A stretch of 64,000 bases of DNA from Pontibacter beigongshangensis (GTDB taxonomy: Bacteria > Bacteroidota > Bacteroidia > Cytophagales > Hymenobacteraceae), in assembly GCF_014332515.1 (NCBI RefSeq), contig NZ_VFSD01000001.1, positions 464,554 through 528,553 of the forward strand, in the 5' to 3' direction. Position 1 is the stretch's first letter. Each line of letters opens with the position of its first letter. The translations under genes were made by a program, and so were the position numbers. Of this stretch, positions 7,744 to 17,458 are shown one piece after another. Under the pieces are notes generated by a model. It ran no database searches and was not told the DNA's origin. It saw only the letters and a list, made by a program, of their open reading frames with translations.

Positions 7744-10017
7744 ATGATGGTTAATAAAAGAATCTTCCTTCTTGTGGCAGCTATCTGCCTGAGTATAGGG
7801 TGGAGCGCTGCCCGCCCGCCAGCAGAAGGCATGTGGCTGCCCCTGCTCCTGAAACAGCTCAATGAGGCAGAAATGCAGCAGCAGGGCTTTAAACTGACGG
7901 CCGAAGACATTTACAGCATCAACCGCTCCAGCCTGAAAGATGCTGTCGTCTCTTTTGGGGGTTTCTGCACTGGCGAGATCGTGTCGGCCGAAGGGCTGCT
8001 GCTCACCAACCACCATTGTGGCTACGGGCAGGTGCAGTCGCACAGCTCCGTCGAGAACGACTACCTGACTGACGGGTTCTGGGCCATGAACCGGCAGCAG
8101 GAGCTGCCAAACCCCGGCCTGACCGCCACTTTTATTGTGCGCATGGAAGACGTGACCTCACAGATTCTCACGGGTATTCCGGCTGCGGCTACAGAGGCTG
8201 TACGGGAAGCAACCATCCTGGGCAACATGGCCCGCGTACGCCAGGAAGCAACAGCCGGCACGCATTATGATGCAGTCATCAAGCCATTCTTTTATGGCAA
8301 TGAATTCTATATGTATATAACCGAGACGTTTCGGGATGTGCGCCTGGTAGGAGCCCCGCCTTCTGCCATCGGCAAGTTTGGCGGCGATACCGATAACTGG
8401 ATGTGGCCACGCCACACCGGCGACTTTGCCCTCTTCAGGGTATATGCCGGTGCCGACAACAAACCAGCCGATTATTCGCCCGACAACAAGCCTTACCAGC
8501 CAAAACACCACCTGCCCATTTCCCTGAAAGGTGTGCAGCAAGGCGACTTTACGCTGGTCTTCGGGTTTCCGGGCCGTACCAACGAGTACCTCACCTCACA
8601 TGCCATTCAGGAAATCTACGAAGTGTCGAACCCGGCAAAGATCAGCATCCGCGAAACAAAGCTGCGCCTGCTCGATGAAGACATGAAAGCCTCAGATGCT
8701 GTCCGCATCCAATACGCTGCCAAATACGCCAGCATCGCCAACGCCTGGAAAAAGTGGATCGGCGAGAACCGTGGCCTACACAAAGCCAACACCATCGAGA
8801 AGAAAAAAGAGCTGGAACGGGAGTTTGCACAATGGGTGAATGCAGATGCCAGCCGCAAGCAGCAGTACGGCAACCTGCTGGCTGAGTTCGGGCAGAATTA
8901 CCAACAGCTCGATGGCATTACCATTGCCCGTGATTATGTGAACGAGGCAGCCATGGGGGTGGAACTGATCCGGCATGCTGTCGATTACATTCGGCTGGTG
9001 GAGCTGGTAGAAACCAAAGGAGCCGCATCAGAAATAAATACGTTGGCAGACCGGCTGGAGAAATCGGCCCCGGGCTTTTATAAAAATTATAATGCTCCCA
9101 CCGATAAGAAAGTGTTTGCCGCGCTGCTGGACCAGTATTACCAGAACATCGACCCGAAATTCCATCCGGAAGCCTTCTCCTCCACGGCCAGGCAAAAATA
9201 CCAGGGCAACTTCAGCAAATATGCCGACGATGTGTACAGCAAATCGGTTTTTGTGTCGGAAGATCGCCTGAAGGCGGCCATGGCAGATTTACGTGCCGGA
9301 AAAACGCAGGCATTTAAAAGCGACCCTGGCTTCCTGCTGGCCAGCAGCATTCTCTCTCATTACCGCTCGGAGATCCTGCCGGTGTACAACCAGGTAAACG
9401 ACAACCTCAACCTCCTGTACCGCACTTACATGACTGCTCTGCGCGAGATGCAGCAGGACCGCAAGTTCTACCCCGACGCCAACTCTACCCTGCGCGTGGC
9501 CTATGGCAAGGTAGCAGATTACGAGCCCATGGATGGAGTGAAGTACAAGCACTATACCACGCTGGAAGGAGTGATGGAAAAGGCCGCCATGGGCGGTGTG
9601 GAAGACTATGTGATTCCGGCCCGCCTGCGTGAGCTGTATGAGCAAAAAGATTTCGGTCCCTATGGTGTGGACGGTCAGATGCCGGTGTGCTTTATCGCCT
9701 CCAATCACACCACAGGCGGCAACTCAGGCAGCCCGGTCATAAACGGCAATGGCCAACTTATCGGCATCAACTTCGACCGCAACTGGGAAGGCACCATGAG
9801 CGACATTGCCTATAACCCGGATCAGGTGCGCAATATTTCTGTAGATGTACGCTACCTGCTTTTTATAATTGATAAATTTGCCGGAGCAGGCCACCTGGTG
9901 CAGGAAATGACACTGGTAACAGACGATACCTCTGGCTTACCGCATGCCGATAACCGCAAGGAAGCGCCTAAGAAGAAAACCAGAAAGCAAAAGAAGAAAG
10001 AAGCCGCAGTTAAGTAA
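7744..10017 (+). CDS. dpp11: S46 family dipeptidyl-peptidase, DPP11 type (Asp/Glu-specific)
   Basis: 757 residues with a signal peptide (cut after WSA, near residue 22). Chymotrypsin-fold catalytic residues: His91 in TNHHCGY, Asp227 in HTGDFALF, Ser661 in GGNSGSPV. A large helical domain lies between His/Asp and Ser, as in all S46 enzymes. The residue 18 positions after the catalytic Ser is Arg679 (FDRNWEG). In Porphyromonas DPP11 the equivalent Arg673 gives preference for Asp/Glu at P1, while DPP7 has Gly there. The enzyme would release acidic dipeptides from peptide N-termini in the periplasm for amino-acid use. The C-terminus is a Lys-rich tail. A terminator follows. Confidence 0.92.
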   Translation: MMVNKRIFLLVAAICLSIGWSAARPPAEGMWLPLLLKQLNEAEMQQQGFKLTAEDIYSINRSSLKDAVVSFGGFCTGEIVSAEGLLLTNHHCGYGQVQSHSSVENDYLTDGFWAMNRQQELPNPGLTATFIVRMEDVTSQILTGIPAAATEAVREATILGNMARVRQEATAGTHYDAVIKPFFYGNEFYMYITETFRDVRLVGAPPSAIGKFGGDTDNWMWPRHTGDFALFRVYAGADNKPADYSPDNKPYQPKHHLPISLKGVQQGDFTLVFGFPGRTNEYLTSHAIQEIYEVSNPAKISIRETKLRLLDEDMKASDAVRIQYAAKYASIANAWKKWIGENRGLHKANTIEKKKELEREFAQWVNADASRKQQYGNLLAEFGQNYQQLDGITIARDYVNEAAMGVELIRHAVDYIRLVELVETKGAASEINTLADRLEKSAPGFYKNYNAPTDKKVFAALLDQYYQNIDPKFHPEAFSSTARQKYQGNFSKYADDVYSKSVFVSEDRLKAAMADLRAGKTQAFKSDPGFLLASSILSHYRSEILPVYNQVNDNLNLLYRTYMTALREMQQDRKFYPDANSTLRVAYGKVADYEPMDGVKYKHYTTLEGVMEKAAMGGVEDYVIPARLRELYEQKDFGPYGVDGQMPVCFIASNHTTGGNSGSPVINGNGQLIGINFDRNWEGTMSDIAYNPDQVRNISVDVRYLLFIIDKFAGAGHLVQEMTLVTDDTSGLPHADNRKEAPKKKTRKQKKKEAAVK

Positions 10018-10038
10018 AGCACGCCTTTGTTCATACAG

Positions 10039-10075
10039 AAAGCCCCGCTTATTATCAAGCGGGGCTTTTTTTAAT
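10039..10075 (+). terminator. Intrinsic terminator between dpp11 and the cupredoxin gene
   Basis: AAAGCCCCGCTT / AAGCGGGGCTTTTTTT. The A-rich left arm means it may also act for the convergent minus-strand cupredoxin gene. Confidence 0.9.
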
Positions 10076-10089
10076 GGCTACTTTTGCTC

Positions 10090-10701
10090 TTATTGCCGCA
10101 CCAGTTTGTGCGAGAAAGCATATTTACCTCCTACCCACACCCGTAGAACATAAATACCTCGGGGCCAGCTCTTGACATCCAGGTTCAGGCTCTGACCGTC
10201 GGAACCTGCCGGTTCCAAGGTAAGCTCTTGTGTTACTTCCTTACCCGTAAAATCAAAGGCTTTAAAAGACACATTACCTGGTGCCTTCAGGTTGAGCGAC
10301 AAACGGACCAGGTCAGTAACCGGGTTAGGATAGACAGAGAAGTCATTCTGATCCAGCTCTTTCACTGATGTGGCGGCCTGCACGGTGACAGTGCCTGTCA
10401 TCTCTCCGCAATGCGGAATACAAAAATAGCTTAAGGCTCCTGCAGAAGTGAACGTAAAAGAATAAGTGGCGCCCGGGTTCAGATTCCCTGAGTTGAAGGC
10501 CCCGCTTGGCTGGCAGTTGCTGCCGCTGGTAGCCGTATGGATCATAGAGCCGGAGTTTACCCATTCCACCATGTCTCCTACATTCACCGTGATCGTAGCC
10601 GGATCAAATCTATTATCCCTGATTTGTACGGTATGCTTGGTCTGGCCATGCGCTCCGAATCCTGCTACCAGCAAAAACGAGAGTAAACATAACATTTTCA
10701 T
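10090..10701 (-). CDS. Secreted cupredoxin with type IX secretion sorting domain
   Basis: 203 residues from the chosen ATG, which opens a signal peptide (MKMLCLLSFLLVAGFGAHGQ). Residues 21-108 form a plastocyanin-like cupredoxin fold with type 1 copper ligands His55, Cys94, His97 and Met101 (FCIPHCGEM). From about residue 119 a T9SS type A sorting domain follows (FSVYPNPVTDLVRLSLN ... GIYVLRVWVGGKYAFSHKLV), which would direct export and surface attachment. A likely role is extracellular electron transfer or copper binding. An upstream ATG (10755) would add an 18-residue extension before the signal peptide and is less likely. Confidence 0.88.
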   Translation of the reverse strand: MKMLCLLSFLLVAGFGAHGQTKHTVQIRDNRFDPATITVNVGDMVEWVNSGSMIHTATSGSNCQPSGAFNSGNLNPGATYSFTFTSAGALSYFCIPHCGEMTGTVTVQAATSVKELDQNDFSVYPNPVTDLVRLSLNLKAPGNVSFKAFDFTGKEVTQELTLEPAGSDGQSLNLDVKSWPRGIYVLRVWVGGKYAFSHKLVRQ

Positions 10702-10986
10702 GTAAAGATGGTTTAGTGTTGAGCAAAGAGGTTGTAACAGACAAAAGGTCATCACAGAAAGTGTCTATTCTGCCACAGGAGGTGCTTCCCTGGGCAGATC
10801 AATAGCAGCAGCAAATCACTATGGCCTGGTGCCCTTTCCTGGAAGGCGAAAGACAGAGGCTTTCAGGGTGGTAGGTCATTCGATAGCTGCCACCATCACG
10901 CAAGCAAGCTAAAGTTGGTTGCCTTCTATTTATAAAATTGCCAAAGAAGTCTAAAGTTCAAGAGGCAGCGGCTGCAGGCAAAGACA

Positions 10987-11016
10987 CTCCGGAGGGCCTT
11001 TTTCATTAGAATAATT
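10987..11016 (-). repeat. CCGGAG interspersed repeat, copy 4
   Basis: CTCCGGAGGGCCTTTTTCAT followed by TAGAATAATT, close to consensus, with GGCAGCGGCTGCAGGC tail on the left. It lies in the divergent spacer between the cupredoxin and efflux genes. Confidence 0.9.
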
Positions 11017-11138
11017 GCTCAAAAACGAATACATGAGGATATGGAAAGATAAAAACCAGGGGTCTCACCAGAGCCAGCCGCATGCCTCCTAGCCTGAATC
11101 TTTGCAAAAAATTAATGAAGAAAAAGAAAAACATTACT

Positions 11139-11181
11139 TAACTTTGAACAATGTTGTAACATGTAATTAATGTTATAACAT
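11139..11181 (+). promoter_or_regulatory. Promoter and double palindromic operator of the RND efflux operon
   Basis: A -7 box TAACTTTG at 11139-11146 is followed by two dyads, ATGTTGTAACAT (11151-11162) and ATGTTATAACAT (11170-11181, a perfect palindrome). Their centres are 19 bp apart, about two helix turns, so one dimer per dyad could bind cooperatively on the same face. The first dyad covers the expected transcription start, as for a repressor. No regulator gene is adjacent. The -33 TTG is not at standard distance. Confidence 0.6.
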
Positions 11182-11263
11182 ACGGTTTGATCCCTCAAGC
11201 GCACACTTATCTTATTAAAATCCTGATTACCTGTTTTTTACAACAACAACCTCAAGCTCTTCT

Positions 11264-12595
11264 ATGAAATTATATAAGTACATGATGCCGGCACTGTGGG
11301 GACTGCTGCTCTGCCCTACCCTCCTGTTGGCTCAACAAAACCGAGGCAACAGCCATCAGCCCCTCACCCTGGACCAGTGCATTGAATTTGCTTTAGCCCA
11401 CCAGCCAAGCGTGAAACAGGCTGCCATTGATGAGGCGATTGGCGAACGGGATATTGCGGCCAGTCTTTCGGGATGGATGCCCCAGATCTCGGCTCAGTTT
11501 GCGGCCACGCATAACTTAAAAAGAGCCGTTTTTGTGATCGACGACAACGTGATCAGGACAGGCCAGAATTATACTTCCAATGTGTTGCTGCAGGCAAACC
11601 AGACCCTGTACAGCAACTCCCTGCTGCTTGCCTCCCGCGCGGCACGCTACACCAGGCTGCAGCTCGATCAGAATACAACAGACAACAAGATCAACACGGT
11701 GGTAGATGTGAGCAAGGCCTTCTACGACATACTGCTCACACAGGAGCAGCTCCGCATTCTGGACGAGAACATTTCGCGGCAGGAAAAGCAGTTTAACGAT
11801 GCCCGAAGCCGCTACGAAGTGGGCCTGGTAGACAAAACCGACTACCAGCGCGCCAGTATCTCGCTCTCCAATTCCCGCAGCGACCGCAAGCGTTCGTCGG
11901 AGGCTATCAAGGCCAAAACGGCCTACCTGAAGCAACTCATGGGCTACGACACGGAGGCGAGCCTGCAAATTGCATCGAACTACGAGCAAATGGAGCTCGA
12001 GGCGCTCCTGGACACAACGCAACAACTAAATGTAGCCCACCGGATTGAATTTCAGCAGCTCCAGACCCAGAAACAGTTCCTGAAACTGAATACCAGCTTT
12101 CACAGATGGAGCTTTATTCCCAACATTTCAGCCTTTATCAACTATAACCCGCAGTTTTTCAGCGCCACGCTCGGAGACCTTTATAACCAGGCTTTCCCAA
12201 CGTCGGCTGTCGGGCTGCAGGCTTCTATTCCCATATTTCAGGGCACGCAGCGGCTCCAGAACCTCAAAATAGCGCAGCTGCAGGAAGAACGCCTGGAAGT
12301 GGACGAGGAGAATGTGCGGAAAATCATCAACACCGAGTACCAGACGGCGCTGGCCAATTACAAGAGCGAGTATACCGACTGGCTTACCCTGCGCGAGAAT
12401 GCCAGTGTCGCAGAGGAAGTCTACCATATTATTAAACTGCAGTACGACGAAGGTGTGAAAGCATACGTGGACCTGGTAGTGGCAGAAACAGACCTGAAAG
12501 CTGCCCAGCTCAATTATTATAATGCGCTCTACAGGGTACTGGCCAGCAAGCTGGACTTCCAGAGAGCAATCGGAACTATTAACATCAACCAATAA
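11264..12595 (+). CDS. TolC-family outer membrane factor of an RND efflux system
   Basis: 443 residues with signal peptide (cut after LLA-Q). Two outer-membrane-efflux repeats are visible: the first begins LTLDQCIEFALAHQPSVKQA and holds the helix pair RQEKQFNDARSRYEVGLVDK; the second, from about 240, ends LQYDEGVKAYVDLVVAETDL. Its trimer would form the outer-membrane and periplasmic exit duct. First gene of a three-gene operon; the next gene starts 20 bases downstream. Confidence 0.93.
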   Translation: MKLYKYMMPALWGLLLCPTLLLAQQNRGNSHQPLTLDQCIEFALAHQPSVKQAAIDEAIGERDIAASLSGWMPQISAQFAATHNLKRAVFVIDDNVIRTGQNYTSNVLLQANQTLYSNSLLLASRAARYTRLQLDQNTTDNKINTVVDVSKAFYDILLTQEQLRILDENISRQEKQFNDARSRYEVGLVDKTDYQRASISLSNSRSDRKRSSEAIKAKTAYLKQLMGYDTEASLQIASNYEQMELEALLDTTQQLNVAHRIEFQQLQTQKQFLKLNTSFHRWSFIPNISAFINYNPQFFSATLGDLYNQAFPTSAVGLQASIPIFQGTQRLQNLKIAQLQEERLEVDEENVRKIINTEYQTALANYKSEYTDWLTLRENASVAEEVYHIIKLQYDEGVKAYVDLVVAETDLKAAQLNYYNALYRVLASKLDFQRAIGTININQ

Positions 12596-12615
12596 TCATC
12601 TCGCATAGCCTTAGC

Positions 12616-13755
12616 ATGAAGCGACCTATATCCTGGCTCCTGACGGCCACCCTCTGCCCCGCCCTCCTCATCTCCTGCGGCGGCAACCAGACTGCACCGC
12701 AGCACGCAGCTCCAGCTGCCATTCCCGTAAACACCTATCAGGTAACAGAACAACGCGTTACCGGCACCGACACCTACCCGGGCACTGTTGTACCCCTGAA
12801 TGAGGTAGAGCTGCGGCCACAGGTATCGGGCTATATCACGAACATTTATGTGCAGGATGGCCAGCGGGTAACCAAAGGGCAGCGCCTGTACGAAATCGAC
12901 CAATCCAAGTACCAGGCCTCTTTGCAGCAGGCACAGGCAAACCTCCAAAGTGCCAGGGCCAACCTGGCAAGGGTGCAGCAGGATGTAAAACGCTACGAGC
13001 GCCTGAGTGAGCAGGAAGCCATTGCGCAGCAGCAGCTTGATTATGCCCGCGCCGACCTGGCCACTGCGCAGGCACAGGTGGCGGCCGCAGAAGCACAGGT
13101 GCGAAGCGCCTCCACAGACCTCGGCTACGCCGTTATCAAGGCGCCTTTTGCCGGTACCATTGGTATTTCGCAGGTGCGGGTTGGCGCCCAGGTTTCACCG
13201 GGTCAGCCACTGCTCAACACCATTTCGTCCACCGATCCTATTGCCGTGGACTTCGTCATAAATGAGCGCGAGATAGGCCGCTTTAACCAACTGATGCAGG
13301 GGGAGCAACCCGACTCACTGTTTACGCTTAAGCTAAATAACAGCACTGTTTACGACACCCCCGGAAAAATTATTGCCATAGACCGGGCCATTGGCCGCCA
13401 GACCGGCACTACCACCGTGCGGGTACAGTTTCACAACAAGGAGCGGCTACTGGTGCCAGGCATGACGGTAGAGGTACAGGTCCTGAACCAGGACATAGGC
13501 GAGCAGTTAGTGATCCCTTATAAGGCTGTAACAGAACAACTGGGCGAATACTATGTGTATGTAGTGCAGGCCGACACGGTGGTACAGCAGAACGTGCTGC
13601 TGGGCACACGCTTCGGAGCCGACATAGTGGTGCGCGAAGGCCTTGCCGATGGCAGCACCATTGTAGTGGATGGCATCCAGAGACTACGCCAGGGGTCTAA
13701 AGTACAAACAGGTGCCCCACAGGCAAATCAGGTGCAACCAGCCGCCGCAAATTAA
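12616..13755 (+). CDS. RND efflux periplasmic adaptor (membrane fusion lipoprotein)
   Basis: 379 residues. Lipoprotein signal with lipobox LISC-GG (Cys about 21). The adaptor architecture is complete: N-terminal barrel-sandwich strand (VELRPQVSGYITNIYVQDGQ near 56), alpha-hairpin (about 100-165, Gln/Ala-rich heptads), second half of the lipoyl domain (YAVIKAPFAGTIGISQVRVG), beta-barrel and C-terminal membrane-proximal domain. It links the inner-membrane pump to the TolC-like channel. It is followed after 26 bases by the permease gene. Confidence 0.94.
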   Translation: MKRPISWLLTATLCPALLISCGGNQTAPQHAAPAAIPVNTYQVTEQRVTGTDTYPGTVVPLNEVELRPQVSGYITNIYVQDGQRVTKGQRLYEIDQSKYQASLQQAQANLQSARANLARVQQDVKRYERLSEQEAIAQQQLDYARADLATAQAQVAAAEAQVRSASTDLGYAVIKAPFAGTIGISQVRVGAQVSPGQPLLNTISSTDPIAVDFVINEREIGRFNQLMQGEQPDSLFTLKLNNSTVYDTPGKIIAIDRAIGRQTGTTTVRVQFHNKERLLVPGMTVEVQVLNQDIGEQLVIPYKAVTEQLGEYYVYVVQADTVVQQNVLLGTRFGADIVVREGLADGSTIVVDGIQRLRQGSKVQTGAPQANQVQPAAAN

Positions 13756-13781
13756 GTTCAATTTGACTTTCCAGTAGAAAC

Positions 13782-16700
13782 ATGATATCAGATGTATTTA
13801 TAAGACGGCCCGTCACCGCCATAGTGATCTCTATTGTGATCGTTTTGGTTGGTGTACTGGCCATGATGAACCTACCTGTTACCCAGTACCCGGATATCTC
13901 TCCTCCGGTGGTATCTGTGTCGGCGATCTATACCGGGGCCGATGCGCAGACAGTGGAGCAGACAGTAGCTACACCTGTGGAGACGCAGATTAACGGTACG
14001 CCGGGTATGGCCTATATTACCTCCACCAACACCAGTACCGGCCAGATGAACATGAGCGTAACCTTCGAGATAGGCACCGACATCGACATTGCCACCCTGG
14101 ACGTGCAGAACCGCGCCAGTATTGCCGAACCCAGCCTGCCTGAAGAGGTGAGGCGGCTTGGTGTGACCGTGCGGAAGCGGAACCCGAGTATCATGATGGT
14201 GATCGGGATCTACTCTCCCAAAGGCACCCACAACATCCAGTACCTCGACAACTACACCAACATTTATGTGCGCGATGCCTTGCTTCGGGTAAAAGGTGTG
14301 GGCGACATAAATGCGCTGGGGCAGGATTTCAGTATGCGGGTGTGGCTGCAGCCAGATAAGCTGGCACAGTACAGCATCAGTACGAACGAGATCACCGCCG
14401 CCATTCAGGAGCAGAACCTGCAGGTGGCTCCCGGTACGGTAGGCGCCATGCCGCAGTACAATACACAGGCGTTCCAGTACCCCATTACGGTGCAGGGCCG
14501 CTTAAAGGACCAGGAAGAGTTTGGCAATATCATTATCCGCACTAACCCGGCCGATGGCTCGCTGGTGTACCTGCGTGATGTGGCCAGAATCGAGCTGGGG
14601 CGGTTTGATTACGGCAGGTCGTCTACCATCAACGGGCACCCATCTACCATGCTCCTGCTCTACCAGGCACCCGGTAGCAACGCCCTTGAAACAGCTGACG
14701 GCATTTACGCCACACTGGATGAGCTGAAGCGATCTTTCCCCGCCGATGTGGATTATATTGTTTCGTTTGAAACAGTTTCGGTGGTGGAGGTTTCTATTAA
14801 GGAAGTGGTTATTACGTTGGCAGAAGCCCTCATACTTGTAATTCTGGTGGTGTTCCTGTTCCTGCAAAGCTGGCGAGCCACCCTGGTTTGTATTCTGGCC
14901 ATCCCCGTGTCTATTATCGGCACGTTTGTGTTCTTTATTCCGCTCGACTTCACCATCAACACGCTTACCCTGTTTGGTTTCGTGCTGGCAATTGGTATTG
15001 TGGTAGACGACGCCATTGTGGTGGTAGAAGCCGTGCAGCACTATATCGACCACGAGCGCCTTTCGGCCAAAGAAGCCACACGCAAGGCCATGAAAGAGAT
15101 AACCGCGCCGGTTATTGCCATTGGCCTGATTCTGGCGGCGGTGTTTATCCCGGTTGGTTTTATACCGGGCATCGTGGGTCGGCTATACCAGCAGTTTGCC
15201 ATCACCATCGCTATATCCGTGCTGATTTCTGCCTTTGTGGCGCTTACGCTTACTCCGGCCCTCTGCTCTATTATGCTGCGGCCGATGAACGTGAATGAAA
15301 AGTCCAAAGGCCTGAACAAGTTCTTCTTCAAGTTCAACAACTGGTTTGGCCGCACCACCAACTCGTACTCTAACGGTGTAAGAAAGAGTATCAGGTTTGC
15401 TCCTCTGGTGCTCATTCTGCTGGTTTGTGTGTATGCCGGCACCATCGGCCTGTTCACCATAAAGCCTACCGGCTTCATTCCTACTGAAGATGAAGGCCGC
15501 GTGTTCGTTTCCATCGAACTGCCCGAAGGGTCCTCCACAAACAGAACAAAAGATGTGCTCGACAAAATGGGCAAGATCCTGGGCGAAGAACCCGCTATCC
15601 GGAATTACACAGCTATCGCCGGCCTTAATGCCATCAATTTCTCCTTCAAGTCGAACAGCGGTACCTTCTTTGTGCAGATGAAGCCCTGGTCAGAGCGTAA
15701 AGATCCGTCTTTGCAGTTGCAGGGTGTGCTGGCATCGCTTAATCAGAAGTTCGCATCTATCAAAGAGGCAAATGTGATCATTGTGGCACCTCCCGCTATT
15801 CCGGGGCTGGGCAGCACCGGAGGTTTCAGCTTTATGCTGCAGCAGCGTACAGGTGGCGGCGACCTGAAAGAGTTCGAGAACGTGATGAACCAGTTCCTGG
15901 GCGCCGTAAACCAACGACCCGAAATTGCGATGGCCTATAGCTTCTTCAATACGCGCACACCCGGGTACCATGTGGATGTAGACCGCGAAAAAGCAAAACA
16001 GCTGGGCGTTTCGGTTTCAGACGTTTACAATACCATGTCTTCGCTGATGGGTAGCCGCTACATAAATGACTTTACCCGCTACGGCCGAAATTTCAGGGTG
16101 GTGGCACAGGCTGACACGGCTTACCGCATGGATATCGAGAGCCTTAAACAGTTTTATGTGATGAACAGGCAGGGCCAGTCGGTGCCGCTCAGTGCGCTGG
16201 TTACTTCCCGTGTGGTAGAGAATGCTTCGGTGATTTCGCATTACAACCTGTTCCGCTCTGCGGAGATCAGTGGCAGTGCCGCACCTGGCTATAGTAGCGG
16301 GCAGGCGCTGGAGGCACTGCAGGAGGTGGCCGCCGAGGTGCTGCCAACAGGCTATGGCTATGACTTTTCCGGCCTCAGCCGCGAAGAGCTGGCCGCAGGC
16401 TCCAGCACCATCTACATTTTCTCACTATCGATCCTGCTCGTGCTCCTGTTGCTGGCAGCCCTTTACGAAAGCTGGTCGGTGCCTTTCTCTATTCTCTTTG
16501 CCATTCCGCTGGGTATGTTCGGGGCTATTCTGGCCCTTACCTTCTTGCCTAAACTAGACAACAACGTGTATGCCCAGATCGGGATGATCACGCTGATCGG
16601 TCTGGCTGCCAAAAACGCGATCCTGATCGTGGAGTTTGCCAAAGAGCGTGTAGACACCGGCATGGAGCTGATTGCCGCCACCATAGAGGCCGTGAAGCTG

Positions 16701-16979
16701 CGCCTGCGCCCAATCATCATGACATCAGCCGCCTTTATTCTGGGGGTTGTTCCGTTGGCAATGTCATCCGGCGCTGGTGCCGTTTCGCGGCAAACAATTG
16801 GCTGGACAGTTATCGGGGGGATGCTGGCGGCCACGTTCCTGGCCATTTTTGTGGTGCCGGTGCTTTATGTGGTTATTACCCGGGTGGCTTACGGCAGTAA
16901 AAAACTGGCGGAGCTGGAAGAGCTCAGAAAAGTAGACGACCACGAAGGCCATGACCCGACAGCTGTTGGTCATACCTAA
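13782..16979 (+). CDS. RND multidrug efflux permease (HAE1 family)
   Basis: 1065 residues, full length for AcrB-like pumps. It starts MISDVFIRRPVTAIVISIVI, a typical HAE1 N-terminus. Twelve membrane segments in two sets (1 + 5 + 1 + 5) surround two large periplasmic loops. TM4 carries the proton-relay Asp pair in FGFVLAIGIVVDDAIVVVEA, and TM10 has IGLAAKNAILIVEFAKE with the relay Lys. The pump exports drugs or other amphiphiles using the proton gradient; the substrate is not predictable. Last gene of the operon; a terminator follows at 17003. Confidence 0.96.
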   Translation: MISDVFIRRPVTAIVISIVIVLVGVLAMMNLPVTQYPDISPPVVSVSAIYTGADAQTVEQTVATPVETQINGTPGMAYITSTNTSTGQMNMSVTFEIGTDIDIATLDVQNRASIAEPSLPEEVRRLGVTVRKRNPSIMMVIGIYSPKGTHNIQYLDNYTNIYVRDALLRVKGVGDINALGQDFSMRVWLQPDKLAQYSISTNEITAAIQEQNLQVAPGTVGAMPQYNTQAFQYPITVQGRLKDQEEFGNIIIRTNPADGSLVYLRDVARIELGRFDYGRSSTINGHPSTMLLLYQAPGSNALETADGIYATLDELKRSFPADVDYIVSFETVSVVEVSIKEVVITLAEALILVILVVFLFLQSWRATLVCILAIPVSIIGTFVFFIPLDFTINTLTLFGFVLAIGIVVDDAIVVVEAVQHYIDHERLSAKEATRKAMKEITAPVIAIGLILAAVFIPVGFIPGIVGRLYQQFAITIAISVLISAFVALTLTPALCSIMLRPMNVNEKSKGLNKFFFKFNNWFGRTTNSYSNGVRKSIRFAPLVLILLVCVYAGTIGLFTIKPTGFIPTEDEGRVFVSIELPEGSSTNRTKDVLDKMGKILGEEPAIRNYTAIAGLNAINFSFKSNSGTFFVQMKPWSERKDPSLQLQGVLASLNQKFASIKEANVIIVAPPAIPGLGSTGGFSFMLQQRTGGGDLKEFENVMNQFLGAVNQRPEIAMAYSFFNTRTPGYHVDVDREKAKQLGVSVSDVYNTMSSLMGSRYINDFTRYGRNFRVVAQADTAYRMDIESLKQFYVMNRQGQSVPLSALVTSRVVENASVISHYNLFRSAEISGSAAPGYSSGQALEALQEVAAEVLPTGYGYDFSGLSREELAAGSSTIYIFSLSILLVLLLLAALYESWSVPFSILFAIPLGMFGAILALTFLPKLDNNVYAQIGMITLIGLAAKNAILIVEFAKERVDTGMELIAATIEAVKLRLRPIIMTSAAFILGVVPLAMSSGAGAVSRQTIGWTVIGGMLAATFLAIFVVPVLYVVITRVAYGSKKLAELEELRKVDDHEGHDPTAVGHT

Positions 16980-17002
16980 AACAGGTTGCTTATTCAAAAT
17001 AC

Positions 17003-17036
17003 AAAAGGTCCTGGTTTATAGCCGGGACCTTTTGCT
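17003..17036 (+). terminator. Intrinsic terminator of the RND operon
   Basis: AAAAGGTCCTGG / CCGGGACCTTTT stem with a short loop and T-rich tail, 24 bases after the permease stop. Confidence 0.88.
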
Positions 17037-17088
17037 TTTATCCACCTGCCTTCGATCTGGAGGCAGCGGCAGCAACAGCAACATTTTC

Positions 17089-17118
17089 CTCCGGAGGGAC
17101 TTTTTCATTAGAATAATT
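17089..17118 (-). repeat. CCGGAG interspersed repeat, copy 5
   Basis: CTCCGGAGGGACTTTTTCAT followed by TAGAATAATT; GGCAGCGGCAGCAACAGCAA tail on the left. Confidence 0.9.
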
Positions 17119-17458
17119 CGGGTCCGCTACTATTCAGGCTGCCTTTTTTGAACCAGGGAGTTTGGCCCTTGCCGATATTTCATCAGCTAAGGCTTCGGAG
17201 TTGATTCGGGCTTTCTCACGTTTAATCTTCCTCTACGTCAGGGTGATGCAATTGCCCGGGCATCAGGAGGAGGATCAGTTAGTGTGTCCTGCCTTCGGGC
17301 TCCATATAGCAGCCAGAGCGGGCATTGCCAGGATTCAGCAACATTTATGGCAGTATGCAGTATTAGAGGTAGCTGTAGAAAAAAGCTGTTCGATGCACTT
17401 TCTGAACCGTGTTTACCTCCTGGTGCAGCACTCCAACAATCTGGAATCAAAAACTTCT

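Noticed and set aside
13782..16979. Long minus-strand frames within the RND permease gene
   Set aside because: They are mirror frames of a strongly conserved coding region and match no family.
17162..17458. In-frame 99-codon extension in front of the acyltransferase at 17459
   Set aside because: No family content, no conserved motif, and the first membrane segment begins right after the ATG at 17459.
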